Shown: positions 1-7,863, counted from the first letter of the stretch. The stretch is 15,872 nucleotides of DNA from an uncultured Oscillospiraceae bacterium (GCA_910588045.1 CAJUPS010000075.1:1-15872); one strand, 5' to 3'. The notes: generated from the sequence alone by a model not told the origin. Made by a program: numbers and translations.

Positions 1-16
1 AACCCCCGTAATCAGG

Positions 17-115
17 AAGGTTCTTAGGAAACCCCGTTTCCTAAGTGACTTTTTGGGTACTTTTTGTTCACACAAAAAGTACCCGCGGAGTCCGGGGGCG
101 CGTAGCTCCCGGGCC
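17..115 (+). repeat. Three-part hairpin repeat, copy 1 (leader of the ABC-F gene)
   Basis: Seen directly: a 9-bp perfect stem (23-31 with 37-45), then a 13-bp perfect stem (55-67 with 72-84, loop 68-71), then a 26-bp block (90-115) that can fold on itself. The 26-bp block recurs with one mismatch on the opposite strand at 4489-4514. There it is again preceded, in the same relative order, by a 13-bp stem and a CTTA...TAAG stem. The arm sequences differ between copies but stay paired. The element lies just upstream of the ABC-F start and may be transcribed as part of its leader. Family and function are unknown. No T-run follows the stems, so a plain terminator role is not obvious. Confidence 0.7.
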
Positions 116-136
116 ATCAAACAGAAACAACTACCC

Positions 137-153
137 TGCCGCCGAAGGCGGCA
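137..153 (+). other. 7-bp hairpin just before the ABC-F start codon
   Basis: TGCCGCC (137-143), loop GAA, GGCGGCA (147-153) is a perfect GC-rich stem-loop ending 18 bases before the ATG at 172. Between it and the ATG there is only a weak AGG-type Shine-Dalgarno sequence (near 161). It could affect ribosome access, but no regulatory role is shown by the sequence alone. Confidence 0.5.
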
Positions 154-171
154 AAGAAAACAGGTATCAAA

Positions 172-2067
172 ATGATAGAAATCAGTGTAAATGGACTAAA
201 GAAATCCTTTGAAATAGGGAACAACATTTTAGATGGAATCACCTTCCAGGTGGAAACCGGGGAGAGAGTGGGCCTCCTGGGCCGGAATGGAGCCGGAAAA
301 TCCACCCTCTTCAAAATCCTCACCGGAGAGCTGGAACCCGACGAGGGCGACGTCGTCGTCGCAAAAAACAGCCGCATCGGCCTCATTTCCCAGATCCCCG
401 TCTACCCGGAGGGCTACACCGTGGACGATGTGCTCCACACCGCCTTTGCCAGGCATCAAAAGTTGGCCGAGGAAATGGAGAAATTAGCCGCCGCCATGGC
501 GGCGGGGGACAGCAGCGAACAGACCCTCCGCCGCTATGGAGAGCTCTCCGCCAAGTTTGAGGGCATCGGCGGCTATGACACCGATACCGCCGTTAGCAAG
601 GTGGCAAACGGCCTCTCCATTCCCCCGGAAATGCGCTCCCAGCTCTTCGACAGCCTCTCGGGCGGGGAGAAAACAAGAGTAAATCTGGGGCGGCTCATTT
701 TGGAGGACACAGATATTTTACTCCTCGACGAGCCCACCAACCATCTGGATCTCCACGCCGTGGAATGGCTGGAGGACTACGTCCGCCGCTTCAAGGGGAC
801 CGTGGTGGCCATCAGCCACGACCGCTACTTCCTGGACCGGACCATCAACCGGGTGGTGGAAATCCTGGACGGCAAGGCCGAGTTCTACCCGGGCAATTAC
901 ACCTTCTACGCCATCGAGAAGGAGCGCCGTTATCAGGAGAGAATGAAGCAGTACGAGAAGGAGCAGGCTAAAATCAAGCAGCTCCAGGAGGCGGCGGACA
1001 AGCTCCACCTCTGGGCCTTCATGGGCGCGGACAAGCTCCACAAGCGGGCCTTCTCCATGGAGCGCCGCATCGAGCGCATCCGCCAGACCGAACGCCCCAC
1101 CAAGGCCCGGTCCATGACCCAGCGGTTCGGGGAACGGGAGTTCTCCGGCGACGAGGTGATGCTGGTCAGGGACCTGGAGAAATCATTCGGGGAGCGGAAG
1201 CTGTTCCATGACCTGAACCTCCTGGTGGAGGGCGGAGAGCGCATCGCTTTGATTGGGGACAACGGCACGGGAAAGTCTACGCTGCTGAAAATTCTTATGG
1301 GGGAGGAGCTGCCGGACGAGGGCCGGGTCCGCTTTGGACCCACCGTCCGGATCGCCTACCTGCCGCAGATCATCCACTTCGACAATCCCCACCGGAATCT
1401 GGTGGACACCATGCTCTACGCCAAGCACGGCATCACCACCCAGGCCGCCCGGGACCGGCTGGGGGCCTTCAATTTCCGGGGGGAGGACGTGTTCAAGCCC
1501 GTCTCCGTCCTCTCCGGCGGCGAGCAGAGCCGCCTGCGGCTGTGTATGCTCATGGACGAGGAGATCAACCTCCTCATTCTGGACGAGCCCACCAACCACC
1601 TGGACATCGCCTCCCGGGAGTGGATCGAAGAGGCGGTGGAGGCCTACGAGGGCGCGCTGCTGTTCGTCAGCCACGACCGGTACTTCATTAACCGCTTCGC
1701 CACCCGCATCTGGGAGCTGGAAAACGGCGTGATTACAGACTACCCGGTATCCTTCCCCCGGTACAAGGAGATCAAAGAGCGGGAGAAGACCCTGGCGCAG
1801 TCCCAGCCGAAGCAGGAGAAAAAAGAGGTCAAGCCCGTCCCGAAGGGGAACCGCGCCCAGCAGACCGCCCGTAAGCAGCTGACCATCTGCGAGCGGGACA
1901 TGGAGAAGCTGGAGACTGAGATCAAGGCGGCGGAGGCGGAAATGGAGGCCAACGCCTGCGACTACGAGAAATACAGCGCGGCCTACGCCCAAAAGGAGGC
2001 GCTGGACGCGCAGCTCCTGGAGCTGATGGACCGCTGGGAGAAGCTGGCCGAGGAGGCTGAGCCCTAG
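172..2067 (+). CDS. ABC-F family ATPase (YdiF/EttA-like)
   Basis: Soluble protein with two ATP-binding cassettes and no membrane domain, the hallmark of ABC-F translation factors that act at the ribosomal E site. The first cassette has Walker A GRNGAGKST (37-45), signature LSGGEK (162-167) and Walker B ending D186-E187 followed by PTNHLD. The second has GDNGTGKST (362-370), LSGGEQ (447-452) and D471-E472 followed by PTNHLD. A charged linker at about 250-330 fits the P-site tRNA interaction motif, and the last ~60 residues are a predicted coiled coil. The 631-residue length matches the YdiF/Uup-like subgroup. The start at 172 gives a conserved N-terminus (MIEISVNGLKKSF), although its Shine-Dalgarno is weak. 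Whether it is a housekeeping factor or gives ribosome protection against antibiotics cannot be decided here. The hairpin-rich leader leaves room for attenuation, which is inference. Confidence 0.95.
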   Translation: MIEISVNGLKKSFEIGNNILDGITFQVETGERVGLLGRNGAGKSTLFKILTGELEPDEGDVVVAKNSRIGLISQIPVYPEGYTVDDVLHTAFARHQKLAEEMEKLAAAMAAGDSSEQTLRRYGELSAKFEGIGGYDTDTAVSKVANGLSIPPEMRSQLFDSLSGGEKTRVNLGRLILEDTDILLLDEPTNHLDLHAVEWLEDYVRRFKGTVVAISHDRYFLDRTINRVVEILDGKAEFYPGNYTFYAIEKERRYQERMKQYEKEQAKIKQLQEAADKLHLWAFMGADKLHKRAFSMERRIERIRQTERPTKARSMTQRFGEREFSGDEVMLVRDLEKSFGERKLFHDLNLLVEGGERIALIGDNGTGKSTLLKILMGEELPDEGRVRFGPTVRIAYLPQIIHFDNPHRNLVDTMLYAKHGITTQAARDRLGAFNFRGEDVFKPVSVLSGGEQSRLRLCMLMDEEINLLILDEPTNHLDIASREWIEEAVEAYEGALLFVSHDRYFINRFATRIWELENGVITDYPVSFPRYKEIKEREKTLAQSQPKQEKKEVKPVPKGNRAQQTARKQLTICERDMEKLETEIKAAEAEMEANACDYEKYSAAYAQKEALDAQLLELMDRWEKLAEEAEP

Positions 2068-2152
2068 GCGGGCGGCCAATGCGCTCTGTCCTGCTGTGTA
2101 TATCCGAAGCTTCCGCACGGTAACAGAAATGCGGACAGAATGGGGAGTGTAG

Positions 2153-2899
2153 ATGAAAAGGACCGAAAAAATCTGCTATATCCTTGCGGCGGTGTGTCTG
2201 GTCCTGGGGGCGCTGATGCTGACCGTGTTTACGGCGGTACGGTTTACGGGATTCCTGCTCTGCTGCGGGGCGGCGGCGCTGGTGATTTTTGCACTGCTGA
2301 CCCGGTGGAGGGAGGAGCACCGCTGGGCGCTGTGGTGCCGGAGGATCTTTCTGGGACTGCTGGCGGCGGGATTCGCGTTCTTTGCCGTACTGGAGGTCCG
2401 GGTCCTCTCCTGGGCGCGGACGGACAGCGAGACGCCGGTGGGGGCGGTCATCGTTCTGGGCGCGGGGGTTGACGGGACGACGCCCTCCCTGAGCCTGTGG
2501 ACCCGTCTGGACGCCGCCCTGGCGTATGTGCAGGACAAGCCGGGGATCCCCATCGTGGTCTCCGGCTCCCGGGGCCGGGGAGAGGAGATCTCCGAGGCCC
2601 GGTGTATGTATGATTGGCTGACTGCCCGGGGGGTTCCCCGGGAGCAGATCATCCTTGAGGAGCGGGCCACGAATACGGAGGAAAATATCCGCTATTCCCT
2701 GGAGCTTCTGGAGGAGCGAGGCGTCACGGGAGACATCGCCGTGGTGTCCAGCGACTACCACCTCTGCCGGGCCGCAGCGTATTTGGGGGGCGATATGGTG
2801 CCCGTGGCGGCGCGGATGCCGCTGCGGTATCTGCCCCTGACGGTCAACTACTATGTCCGGGAGGCATTCGGCCTGGCGGCAGCGATGGTTTTTCAGTAA
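2153..2899 (+). CDS. YdcF/SanA-like (DUF218, ElyC-type) membrane-anchored protein
   Basis: 248 residues. Three hydrophobic segments at about 8-29, 31-50 and 63-84 anchor a C-terminal DUF218 domain. Family hallmarks visible are AVIVLGAGV (98-106), the R118-L-D-A-A-L stretch, IVVSGSRG (134-141), the E148-A-R-C-M helix, ERATNTEEN (170-178) and VVSSDYHLCRA (197-207). DUF218 proteins of the SanA/ElyC/YdcF group are linked to cell-envelope integrity and lipid-carrier handling in other bacteria. The biochemical activity is not established. The ATG at 2153 has GGGGAG six bases upstream. The gene lies 85 bp after the ABC-F gene and 16 bp before the flavodoxin, so it probably heads the flavodoxin-prfA transcript. 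The upstream gap contains only a weak 6-bp stem (TCCGCA/TGCGGA) and no clear promoter. Confidence 0.88.
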   Translation: MKRTEKICYILAAVCLVLGALMLTVFTAVRFTGFLLCCGAAALVIFALLTRWREEHRWALWCRRIFLGLLAAGFAFFAVLEVRVLSWARTDSETPVGAVIVLGAGVDGTTPSLSLWTRLDAALAYVQDKPGIPIVVSGSRGRGEEISEARCMYDWLTARGVPREQIILEERATNTEENIRYSLELLEERGVTGDIAVVSSDYHLCRAAAYLGGDMVPVAARMPLRYLPLTVNYYVREAFGLAAAMVFQ

Positions 2900-2915
2900 A
2901 GGAGAGATAGACAAT

Positions 2916-3419
2916 ATGCCCTACACGCTATGTGTTTACTACAGCCGCACCGGCGCAACGGAAAAGCTGATGAAGGAGATCGCCTCCGAGCTCAAGTGCG
3001 AGCTGGTGAAGCTGGACGACGGGGTGAACCGTGCCGGTCTGATCGGCTGGCTGCGCAGCGGAATGCAGGCCATGGCCCGCCGGGTCCCGCCGGTGAAGCC
3101 CATCAAGACAGCGTTTCCGCTGGATGTGTACAATCTGGTGATCATCGGGACCCCTGTGTGGGCGGGGCGGTGTTCCGCGCCGGTGCGGAGCTTCCTGCTG
3201 GAGCACGGCGAGGAGCTGCGCAAGACGGCCTATGTCATCACCCGCAGCAGCGACATCCGCTATGAGGAGGTCTTCGATCAGATGGACATGTATGTGAAAG
3301 AGCCGCGGGTGTCCGCTGTGACCATCCGGCCCAATACGGTGGGGTCCACCTTCTGGCGGGACGAGTTCCTCGCCCGTGTCCGGGACGGGGGAAAGGAGAA
3401 ACCGAGCGATGCTGGATAA
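2916..3419 (+). CDS. Flavodoxin-family protein
   Basis: 167 residues beginning MPYTLCVYYSRTGATEKL. This is a beta strand followed by an FMN phosphate-binding loop (S10-R-T-G-A-T-E-K). A second flavodoxin-fold signature, GTPVWAG (78-84), normally lies against the isoalloxazine ring. Such proteins are electron carriers or small NAD(P)H:FMN-type oxidoreductases in the cytoplasm, and the partner cannot be read from the sequence. The start at 2916 was chosen over upstream in-frame codons because AAAGGAGAG lies at the expected distance and the first strand starts right after it. The last 11 bp overlap the start of prfA, pointing to coupled translation. Confidence 0.85.
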   Translation: MPYTLCVYYSRTGATEKLMKEIASELKCELVKLDDGVNRAGLIGWLRSGMQAMARRVPPVKPIKTAFPLDVYNLVIIGTPVWAGRCSAPVRSFLLEHGEELRKTAYVITRSSDIRYEEVFDQMDMYVKEPRVSAVTIRPNTVGSTFWRDEFLARVRDGGKEKPSDAG

Positions 3420-4476
3420 ACTGCAAACGATTTCCGACCGCCTGGAGGCCATTGTCGCCCAGATGGAGGACCCGGCCACCTATGCCGACCCGGACCTGCT
3501 GCGCCGCCTGACCCGGGAGCAGAAGGAGATCGAGCCGGTGGTGGAGGTCTACCGGGCCTACAGGCAGGCGGAGGCGGATCTGAACGCCGCCCAGGAGCTG
3601 CTGTCCGACCCGGAGATGAAGGAGATGGCCCAGGAGGAGATCCAGCGGGTCAGGGGGGACATGGAGCGCCTCCGGGAGGAATTGAAGCTCCTTCTCCTGC
3701 CCCGGGACCCCAACGACGGAAAGAACGTGGTCATGGAGATTCGCGGCGGCGTGGGCGGCGAGGAGGCCATGCTGTTTGCCGCCGACCTGTTCCGGATGTA
3801 CGCCATGTACGTGGAGAGCCGGGGCTGGTCCCTGGAGGTGACCAGCCGCAGCGAGACCGAGCTGGGGGGCATCAAGACCATTGAGTTCATCGTGGAGGGG
3901 GAGGGGGCGTACTCCCGGCTCAAGTACGAGAGCGGGGCCCACCGGGTCCAGCGGGTGCCCGTCACCGAGTCCTCCGGCCGCATCCAGACCAGCGCCGCCA
4001 CGGTGGCGGTGCTGCCGGAGGCGGAGGAGGTGGATTTCCACATCGACCCCGGCGATTTGAAGATCGATACCTTCCGCTCCTCCGGCGCGGGGGGGCAGCA
4101 CATCAACAAGACGGAGAGCGCCATCCGCATCACCCACCTGCCCACCGGCGTGGTGGTGGAGTGCCAGGACGAGCGGAGCCAGTACAAGAATAAGGACCGG
4201 GCCATGCAGATTCTGCGGACCCGTCTCTACGAGGCGGAGCTGGAGCGCCAGAACGCCGCCATCGCCGCACAGCGGCGCAGCCAGGTGGGGTCCGGGGATA
4301 GGTCCGAGCGGATTCGGACGTATAATTTCCCCCAGGGCCGGGTGACGGACCATCGGCTCACCGGAGACAACAAGAATTTTGCCATTGATTCCGTCATCAA
4401 CGGAGCTCTTGATCCAATCATTGACGCGCTGACTACTGCTGAGCAGGCGGCTAAACTAGCAGAAGCAGGCGAATAG
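3409..4476 (+). CDS. prfA: Peptide chain release factor 1 (RF1)
   Basis: 355 residues, the normal RF1 length. RF1 recognises UAA and UAG stop codons and triggers peptidyl-tRNA hydrolysis. The catalytic GGQ is at 228-230 within SSGAGGQHINKTESA. The codon-recognition tripeptide is PVT (184-186), the RF1-type PxT motif, in the conserved context HRVQRVPVTESSGRIQTSA, which excludes RF2 (SPF). The N-terminal helical domain (1-100) and the basic RSERIRTYNFPQGRVTDHR stretch are also typical. The ATG at 3409 follows AAAGGAGAAA and overlaps the flavodoxin stop. The usual partner prmC (the GGQ methyltransferase gene) is not next to it here. After the stop the strand enters a repeat-rich gap. Confidence 0.98.
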   Translation: MLDKLQTISDRLEAIVAQMEDPATYADPDLLRRLTREQKEIEPVVEVYRAYRQAEADLNAAQELLSDPEMKEMAQEEIQRVRGDMERLREELKLLLLPRDPNDGKNVVMEIRGGVGGEEAMLFAADLFRMYAMYVESRGWSLEVTSRSETELGGIKTIEFIVEGEGAYSRLKYESGAHRVQRVPVTESSGRIQTSAATVAVLPEAEEVDFHIDPGDLKIDTFRSSGAGGQHINKTESAIRITHLPTGVVVECQDERSQYKNKDRAMQILRTRLYEAELERQNAAIAAQRRSQVGSGDRSERIRTYNFPQGRVTDHRLTGDNKNFAIDSVINGALDPIIDALTTAEQAAKLAEAGE

Positions 4477-4488
4477 CTTCTGCCCTTT

Positions 4489-4585
4489 GGCCCGGGGGCT
4501 ACGCGCCCCCGGACACCCTGCGCCTACTTTTGCCGCGCGGCAAAAGTAGGCAAAAACGCGCTTAAACCTACGGTTTAAGAATCCC
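4489..4585 (-). repeat. Three-part hairpin repeat, copy 2 (inverted)
   Basis: Read on the minus strand this has the same order as copy 1: a CTTAAACC/GGTTTAAG stem (4561-4568 with 4572-4579), a 13-bp stem (4522-4534 with 4539-4551, loop GCGC), then the 26-bp block (4489-4514), which matches 90-115 at 25 of 26 bases. The 13-bp stem shares the TACTTTT core with copy 1 but carries different, still complementary, outer bases (GCC/GGC here, GGG/CCC there). It lies 12 bp after the prfA stop, so it may also act as a bidirectional 3' structure for the prfA transcript. Confidence 0.7.
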
Positions 4586-4629
4586 TTAGCGGGAGCGGCG
4601 CGGTGCGCCGCTCCCTATGCGGGGGATTC
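4579..4629. other. Long interrupted hairpin
   Basis: An 11-bp perfect GC-rich stem (4591-4601 with 4605-4615, loop GGT) is enclosed by an outer 7-bp pairing, GAATCCC (4579-4585) with GGGATTC (4623-4629), leaving a small internal loop. It directly abuts the inverted repeat copy. It is possibly a terminator or processing signal after prfA, although no T-run follows. It could also be the end of the repeat element or the beginning of the next structured region. Confidence 0.6.
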
Positions 4630-4798
4630 ACGCAGTGCGGTTTTAGGATAGGCAAGGCGAAGCCACCGAATAACAGTCCCTACGGGCATCTGATCTAGTG
4701 GCATGGTACTTGAAGAACTCCGGCTGACGCCCTGTTAAAGAGAGACCCCCTGCAAGGGGGAGTACCTAACGGGAGTGCCCCGTATAACTGGTGATGAA
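4630..4798 (+). other. Gene-free stretch before sua5 with several pairable segments (candidate structured RNA)
   Basis: No gene is seen here. Pairable segments read by eye include GCCAC (4662-4666) with GTGGC (4698-4702), TAACAG (4671-4676) with CTGTTA (4732-4737), and GGTACT (4705-4710) with AGTACC (4761-4766). There are also a CCCCCT/AGGGGG hairpin (4746-4751 with 4755-4760) and ACGGG/CCCGT (4769-4773 with 4779-4783). The second and third pairings cross, as in a pseudoknot. It did not match any riboswitch, T-box or RNA family I could recall. It may be a leader RNA of sua5, a degenerate intron or repeat fragment, or chance pairing. Confidence 0.35.
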
Positions 4799-5827
4799 AT
4801 GAAAACAAAGCTTCTGACAAAACAGGATATTGAGACCGCCGCCGCCATCCTTCGGGATGGCGGTTTGCTGGGCATTCCCACGGAGACGGTCTACGGCCTG
4901 GGGGCCGACGGGCTGAACCCGAAGGCGGTGCGCCGTATTTTTGAGGCCAAGGGCCGTCCCCAGGACAACCCCCTCATTCTCCATATTCCGGACGCCTCCT
5001 GGCTGGAGCGGTACTGCTGCGGCGTGCCGGAGACGGCGTATGTGCTGGCGGAGCGCTTCTGGCCGGGGCCGCTGACCATGATCCTCCCCCGGCGGGAGAT
5101 CGTTCCGGACGCAGTGACCTGCGGCCTGGATACCGTGGGGATACGGTGCCCCAACCACCCGGTGACGCTGGCGATCATCCGTTTGGCGGGCGTGCCGGTG
5201 GCCGCTCCCAGCGGGAATCTGTCGGGCCGTCCCAGTCCCACCCGTGCCGCCCATATGCTGGAGGACATGGATGGGCGGATTGACGCCATCGTGGACGGCG
5301 GCCCCTGCGGCGTGGGGGTGGAGTCCACCATCATCGACCTGACGGCCCCCGTGCCCCGCCTGCTGCGGCCCGGCGGGCTTCCGCTGGAGGCGCTGCGGGA
5401 GGTCCTGGGGGACGTGGCCGTCGATAGGGCCGTCCTGGCCCCTCTCTCCGCCGGAGAGAAACCCAAGGCCCCCGGCATGAAGTACCGCCACTACGCCCCC
5501 AAGGCCCCGGTGACGGTGGTCGCCGGACCGGGAGAGGGGACCGCCCGGTATATCCGGGAGAGGATGGGGAAACATACCGGTGTGATTTGCTTCGACGAAT
5601 TTGCCGGGGGATTCCCCGGCTGTACGGTGAACCCCATCGGTTCCGGCCGCGACCCCGGGGAGCAGGCCCGGCGGGTCTTCGACGCCCTGCGGGCTTTCGA
5701 CGGTACGGACGTGACGGAAATCTTCGCCCAGTGTCCCGGCGATGCGGGACTGGGCCTGGCGGTGGCCAACCGCCTGAAAAAAGCCGCCGGATTCCAGGTG
5801 GTGGAGATCGGGGAGGACGCGCCATGA
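4799..5827 (+). CDS. sua5: L-threonylcarbamoyladenylate synthase, Sua5 type
   Basis: 342 residues. The enzyme makes threonylcarbamoyl-AMP from threonine, bicarbonate and ATP, the first step of t6A formation at position 37 of ANN-decoding tRNAs. The YrdC domain (about 8-200) shows IPTETVYGLGADG (26-38), K51-G-R-P-Q-D-N-P and PSGNLSGRPSPT (137-148). The linker PGMKYRHYAPK (225-235) and a C-terminal Rossmann-like domain identify the long Sua5 form rather than short TsaC. The start is uncertain: ATG 4799 has a weak GGTGAT ribosome site, while an in-frame GTG at 4775 would add eight residues. ATG was preferred because MKTKLLTKQD begins the conserved part. The TGA stop overlaps the next ATG (ATGA), so coaE is translationally coupled. 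Confidence 0.95.
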   Translation: MKTKLLTKQDIETAAAILRDGGLLGIPTETVYGLGADGLNPKAVRRIFEAKGRPQDNPLILHIPDASWLERYCCGVPETAYVLAERFWPGPLTMILPRREIVPDAVTCGLDTVGIRCPNHPVTLAIIRLAGVPVAAPSGNLSGRPSPTRAAHMLEDMDGRIDAIVDGGPCGVGVESTIIDLTAPVPRLLRPGGLPLEALREVLGDVAVDRAVLAPLSAGEKPKAPGMKYRHYAPKAPVTVVAGPGEGTARYIRERMGKHTGVICFDEFAGGFPGCTVNPIGSGRDPGEQARRVFDALRAFDGTDVTEIFAQCPGDAGLGLAVANRLKKAAGFQVVEIGEDAP

Positions 5828-6486
5828 CCGTCATCGGAATCACCGGCCCCACCGGGGCGGGGAAGACCACCGCCCTGGAGGTCCTGGCGGAGATGGGGTT
5901 CGAGGTCGTGGACTGCGACGCGCTGTATTACGAGCTTTTGCGGAGCGATGAAGAACTGCGGCGGGCGCTGCGGAATGCCTTCGGGGAGGTGTTCCTGCCG
6001 GACGGCAGTCTGGACCGGCGGGCGGTGGCGAGACGGGTATTTGGAGATCCGGCGGAGCTGGTGAAGCTCAATGGGATCGTCTTCCCGGCGATGTCCGCGG
6101 CAGTGGAGCGAAAAATTGGAAATTGTTCACAAAAAGGACTTGCCATTGATGCCGTCAATCTGATAGAATCTGGGATGGGACGGCTGTGCCGCGCTACGGT
6201 GGCCGTGACAGCATCTCCCGATGTCCGGCTGCGGCGCATTATGGCCCGGGATGGCCTCACCGAGGACCAGGCCAGGGCCAGGATGGCGGCCCAGAAGAGC
6301 GCGGACTGGTACGGGGACAACTGCTCCTTCCTGCTGGAGAATCGGGGGGAGGACCGGGACGCCTTCGCGGAAATGGTGCGCTCATTTTTCCAAAATTTAA
6401 TGGAAATCATCAATAAAGGAGAGGAAGCAAATGGAAACCAAGGATTGGAAGGCAGCACTCCTCATGGAGAAAAAGAACGGCTATGA
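5824..6486 (+). CDS. coaE: Dephospho-CoA kinase (divergent)
   Basis: 220 residues. The enzyme phosphorylates the 3'-OH of dephospho-CoA, the last step of coenzyme A synthesis. The N-terminus has a P-loop, GPTGAGKTT (8-16), where typical CoaE has a GGIGSGKS-type loop. It is followed by the VVDCDALYYELL segment (nucleoside-binding D-A-D equivalent). The lid/signature helix MARDGLTEDQARARMAAQ closely matches the CoaE RDGLSEEQARARI pattern. The usual DxPLLFE motif is replaced by IDAVNLIESG. The start is ATG 5824, overlapping the sua5 stop; longer in-frame readings run back through sua5 and are not credible. Unusually, the C-terminus runs 56 bp into the following aminopeptidase gene. Confidence 0.85.
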   Translation: MTVIGITGPTGAGKTTALEVLAEMGFEVVDCDALYYELLRSDEELRRALRNAFGEVFLPDGSLDRRAVARRVFGDPAELVKLNGIVFPAMSAAVERKIGNCSQKGLAIDAVNLIESGMGRLCRATVAVTASPDVRLRRIMARDGLTEDQARARMAAQKSADWYGDNCSFLLENRGEDRDAFAEMVRSFFQNLMEIINKGEEANGNQGLEGSTPHGEKERL

Positions 6487-7816
6487 CCGGATGCCCGCCT
6501 CTGAGCGGGAGGCGATGGAGACATACTGTCAGAGCTATAAGGCATTCATGAATGCCGCCAAGACCGAGCGGGAGTGCGTCCGGGAGGGCGTCCGCCTGGC
6601 GGAGGAGAAGGGGTTCCGCGCCTACGAACGGGGTATGGAGCTGAAAGCCGGGGACAAGGTGTACCTAGACAACCGGGGGAAGATGCTGCTGCTGGCGGTC
6701 ATCGGTCGGAAGAGCCTGGCCGAGGGCGTGCAGATTACCGCCGCCCATATTGACAGCCCCCGGCTGGATCTGAAGCCCAGCCCGCTGTATGAGGAGAGCG
6801 AGCTGGCCTACCTCAAGACCCACTATTACGGCGGCATCCGGAAGTACCAGTGGGTGACCATCCCCCTGGAGATCCACGGCGTGGTGGCGCTGAAGGACGG
6901 GAAGACCCTCCATGTGGTCATTGGCGAGGGGAACGAGCCCAAGCTGGTGGTCACGGATCTGCTCCCGCACCTGGCGAAGGAGCAGAGCAAGAAGACGCTG
7001 GACGAGGGCATTACGGGGGAGCAGCTGAATATCCTGGTGGGCAGCGAACCCCTGGAGGGCGAGGAGAAGGACCGGGTAAAGCTGGCCGTTATGAAGAGGC
7101 TGTATGAGAAGTACGGCTTCACGGAGGCGGACTTCATCTCCGCAGAGCTGGAGGTGGTTCCGGCGGCCGGCGCCATGGACATCGGCCTGGATGCCAGTCT
7201 CATCGGGGCCTATGGCCACGACGACCGGGTGTGCGGCTATGCCGCGCTGAAGGCCCTGCTCGATCTGGAGGAGGTCCCCGACAAGACGGCGGTGTGCGTG
7301 CTGGCGGACAAGGAGGAGATCGGCTCGGTGGGCGTGTCCGGGATGCAGACGGCCGCCTTTGACACCTTCCTGGAGGACCTGTGTGCGGGCCAGGGCGTGC
7401 CGGTGCGTGCCTGCATGGAGAGGAGCTTCTGCCTGTCTGCCGACGTAACGGCGGCATATGACCCCAATTTCGGCGACGTGTTCGAGAAGCGGAACGCCTC
7501 TTTCGTCAACTATGGCATTGGTCTGTGCAAATACACCGGGAGTCGGGGTAAGGGCGGCGCATCGGACGCCTCTGCGGAGCTGGTGGCCTACGTGCGGCGG
7601 ATTTTTGACGAGAACGGCGTCATCTGGCAGATGGCGGAGCTGGGCAAGGTGGACGCAGGCGGCGGCGGTACGGTGGCGGCCTACATGGCCAACCGGAATA
7701 TTGATACCCTGGATGCCGGTGTGCCGGTGCTGGCCATGCACGCCCCCTTTGAGGTAGTGGCCAAGCTGGACTGCTACATGACCTATAAGGGCATGGCGGC
7801 CGTGTATAGAAATTGA
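6431..7816 (+). CDS. M18 family aminopeptidase
   Basis: 461 residues. Members are cytosolic dinuclear zinc aminopeptidases, often aspartyl-preferring, that form dodecamers. The metal-site residues are visible in order: H106 in AAHIDSPRLD, D264 in GHDDRV, the general base E295 and ligand E296 in DKEEIGS, D338 in SADVTAAYDP, and H437 in AMHAPFE. The length matches the larger bacterial M18 group, and apeA or apeB naming was not decided. The start at 6431 has AAAGGAGAGGAAGCAA immediately upstream, located inside the 3' end of coaE. This is the last gene of the sua5-coaE-M18 cluster. Substrate preference cannot be read from the sequence. Confidence 0.95.
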   Translation: METKDWKAALLMEKKNGYDRMPASEREAMETYCQSYKAFMNAAKTERECVREGVRLAEEKGFRAYERGMELKAGDKVYLDNRGKMLLLAVIGRKSLAEGVQITAAHIDSPRLDLKPSPLYEESELAYLKTHYYGGIRKYQWVTIPLEIHGVVALKDGKTLHVVIGEGNEPKLVVTDLLPHLAKEQSKKTLDEGITGEQLNILVGSEPLEGEEKDRVKLAVMKRLYEKYGFTEADFISAELEVVPAAGAMDIGLDASLIGAYGHDDRVCGYAALKALLDLEEVPDKTAVCVLADKEEIGSVGVSGMQTAAFDTFLEDLCAGQGVPVRACMERSFCLSADVTAAYDPNFGDVFEKRNASFVNYGIGLCKYTGSRGKGGASDASAELVAYVRRIFDENGVIWQMAELGKVDAGGGGTVAAYMANRNIDTLDAGVPVLAMHAPFEVVAKLDCYMTYKGMAAVYRN

Positions 7817-7863
7817 TGGAGGCGGACTCCCTCAGGAAATTGCAATTTTTTGGCTGCCGCCTC

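Noticed and set aside
1183..2118. Minus-strand open frame (311 codons) opposite the ABC-F gene
   Set aside because: Leu/Gln/Val-rich antisense of a highly conserved ATPase; no ribosome site or domain.
4660..4720. Possible TPP or c-di-GMP riboswitch (short matches such as CTGATCTAGT and GGCGAAGCCACCG)
   Set aside because: The remaining invariant parts of those aptamers are absent and the downstream gene is not a usual target.
7819..7863. GAGGCGG/CCGCCTC pairing after the M18 gene as a terminator
   Set aside because: The loop is 31 bases long and no T-run follows; the right arm abuts the -35 element of the next promoter. Termination of the M18 transcript here is unproven.
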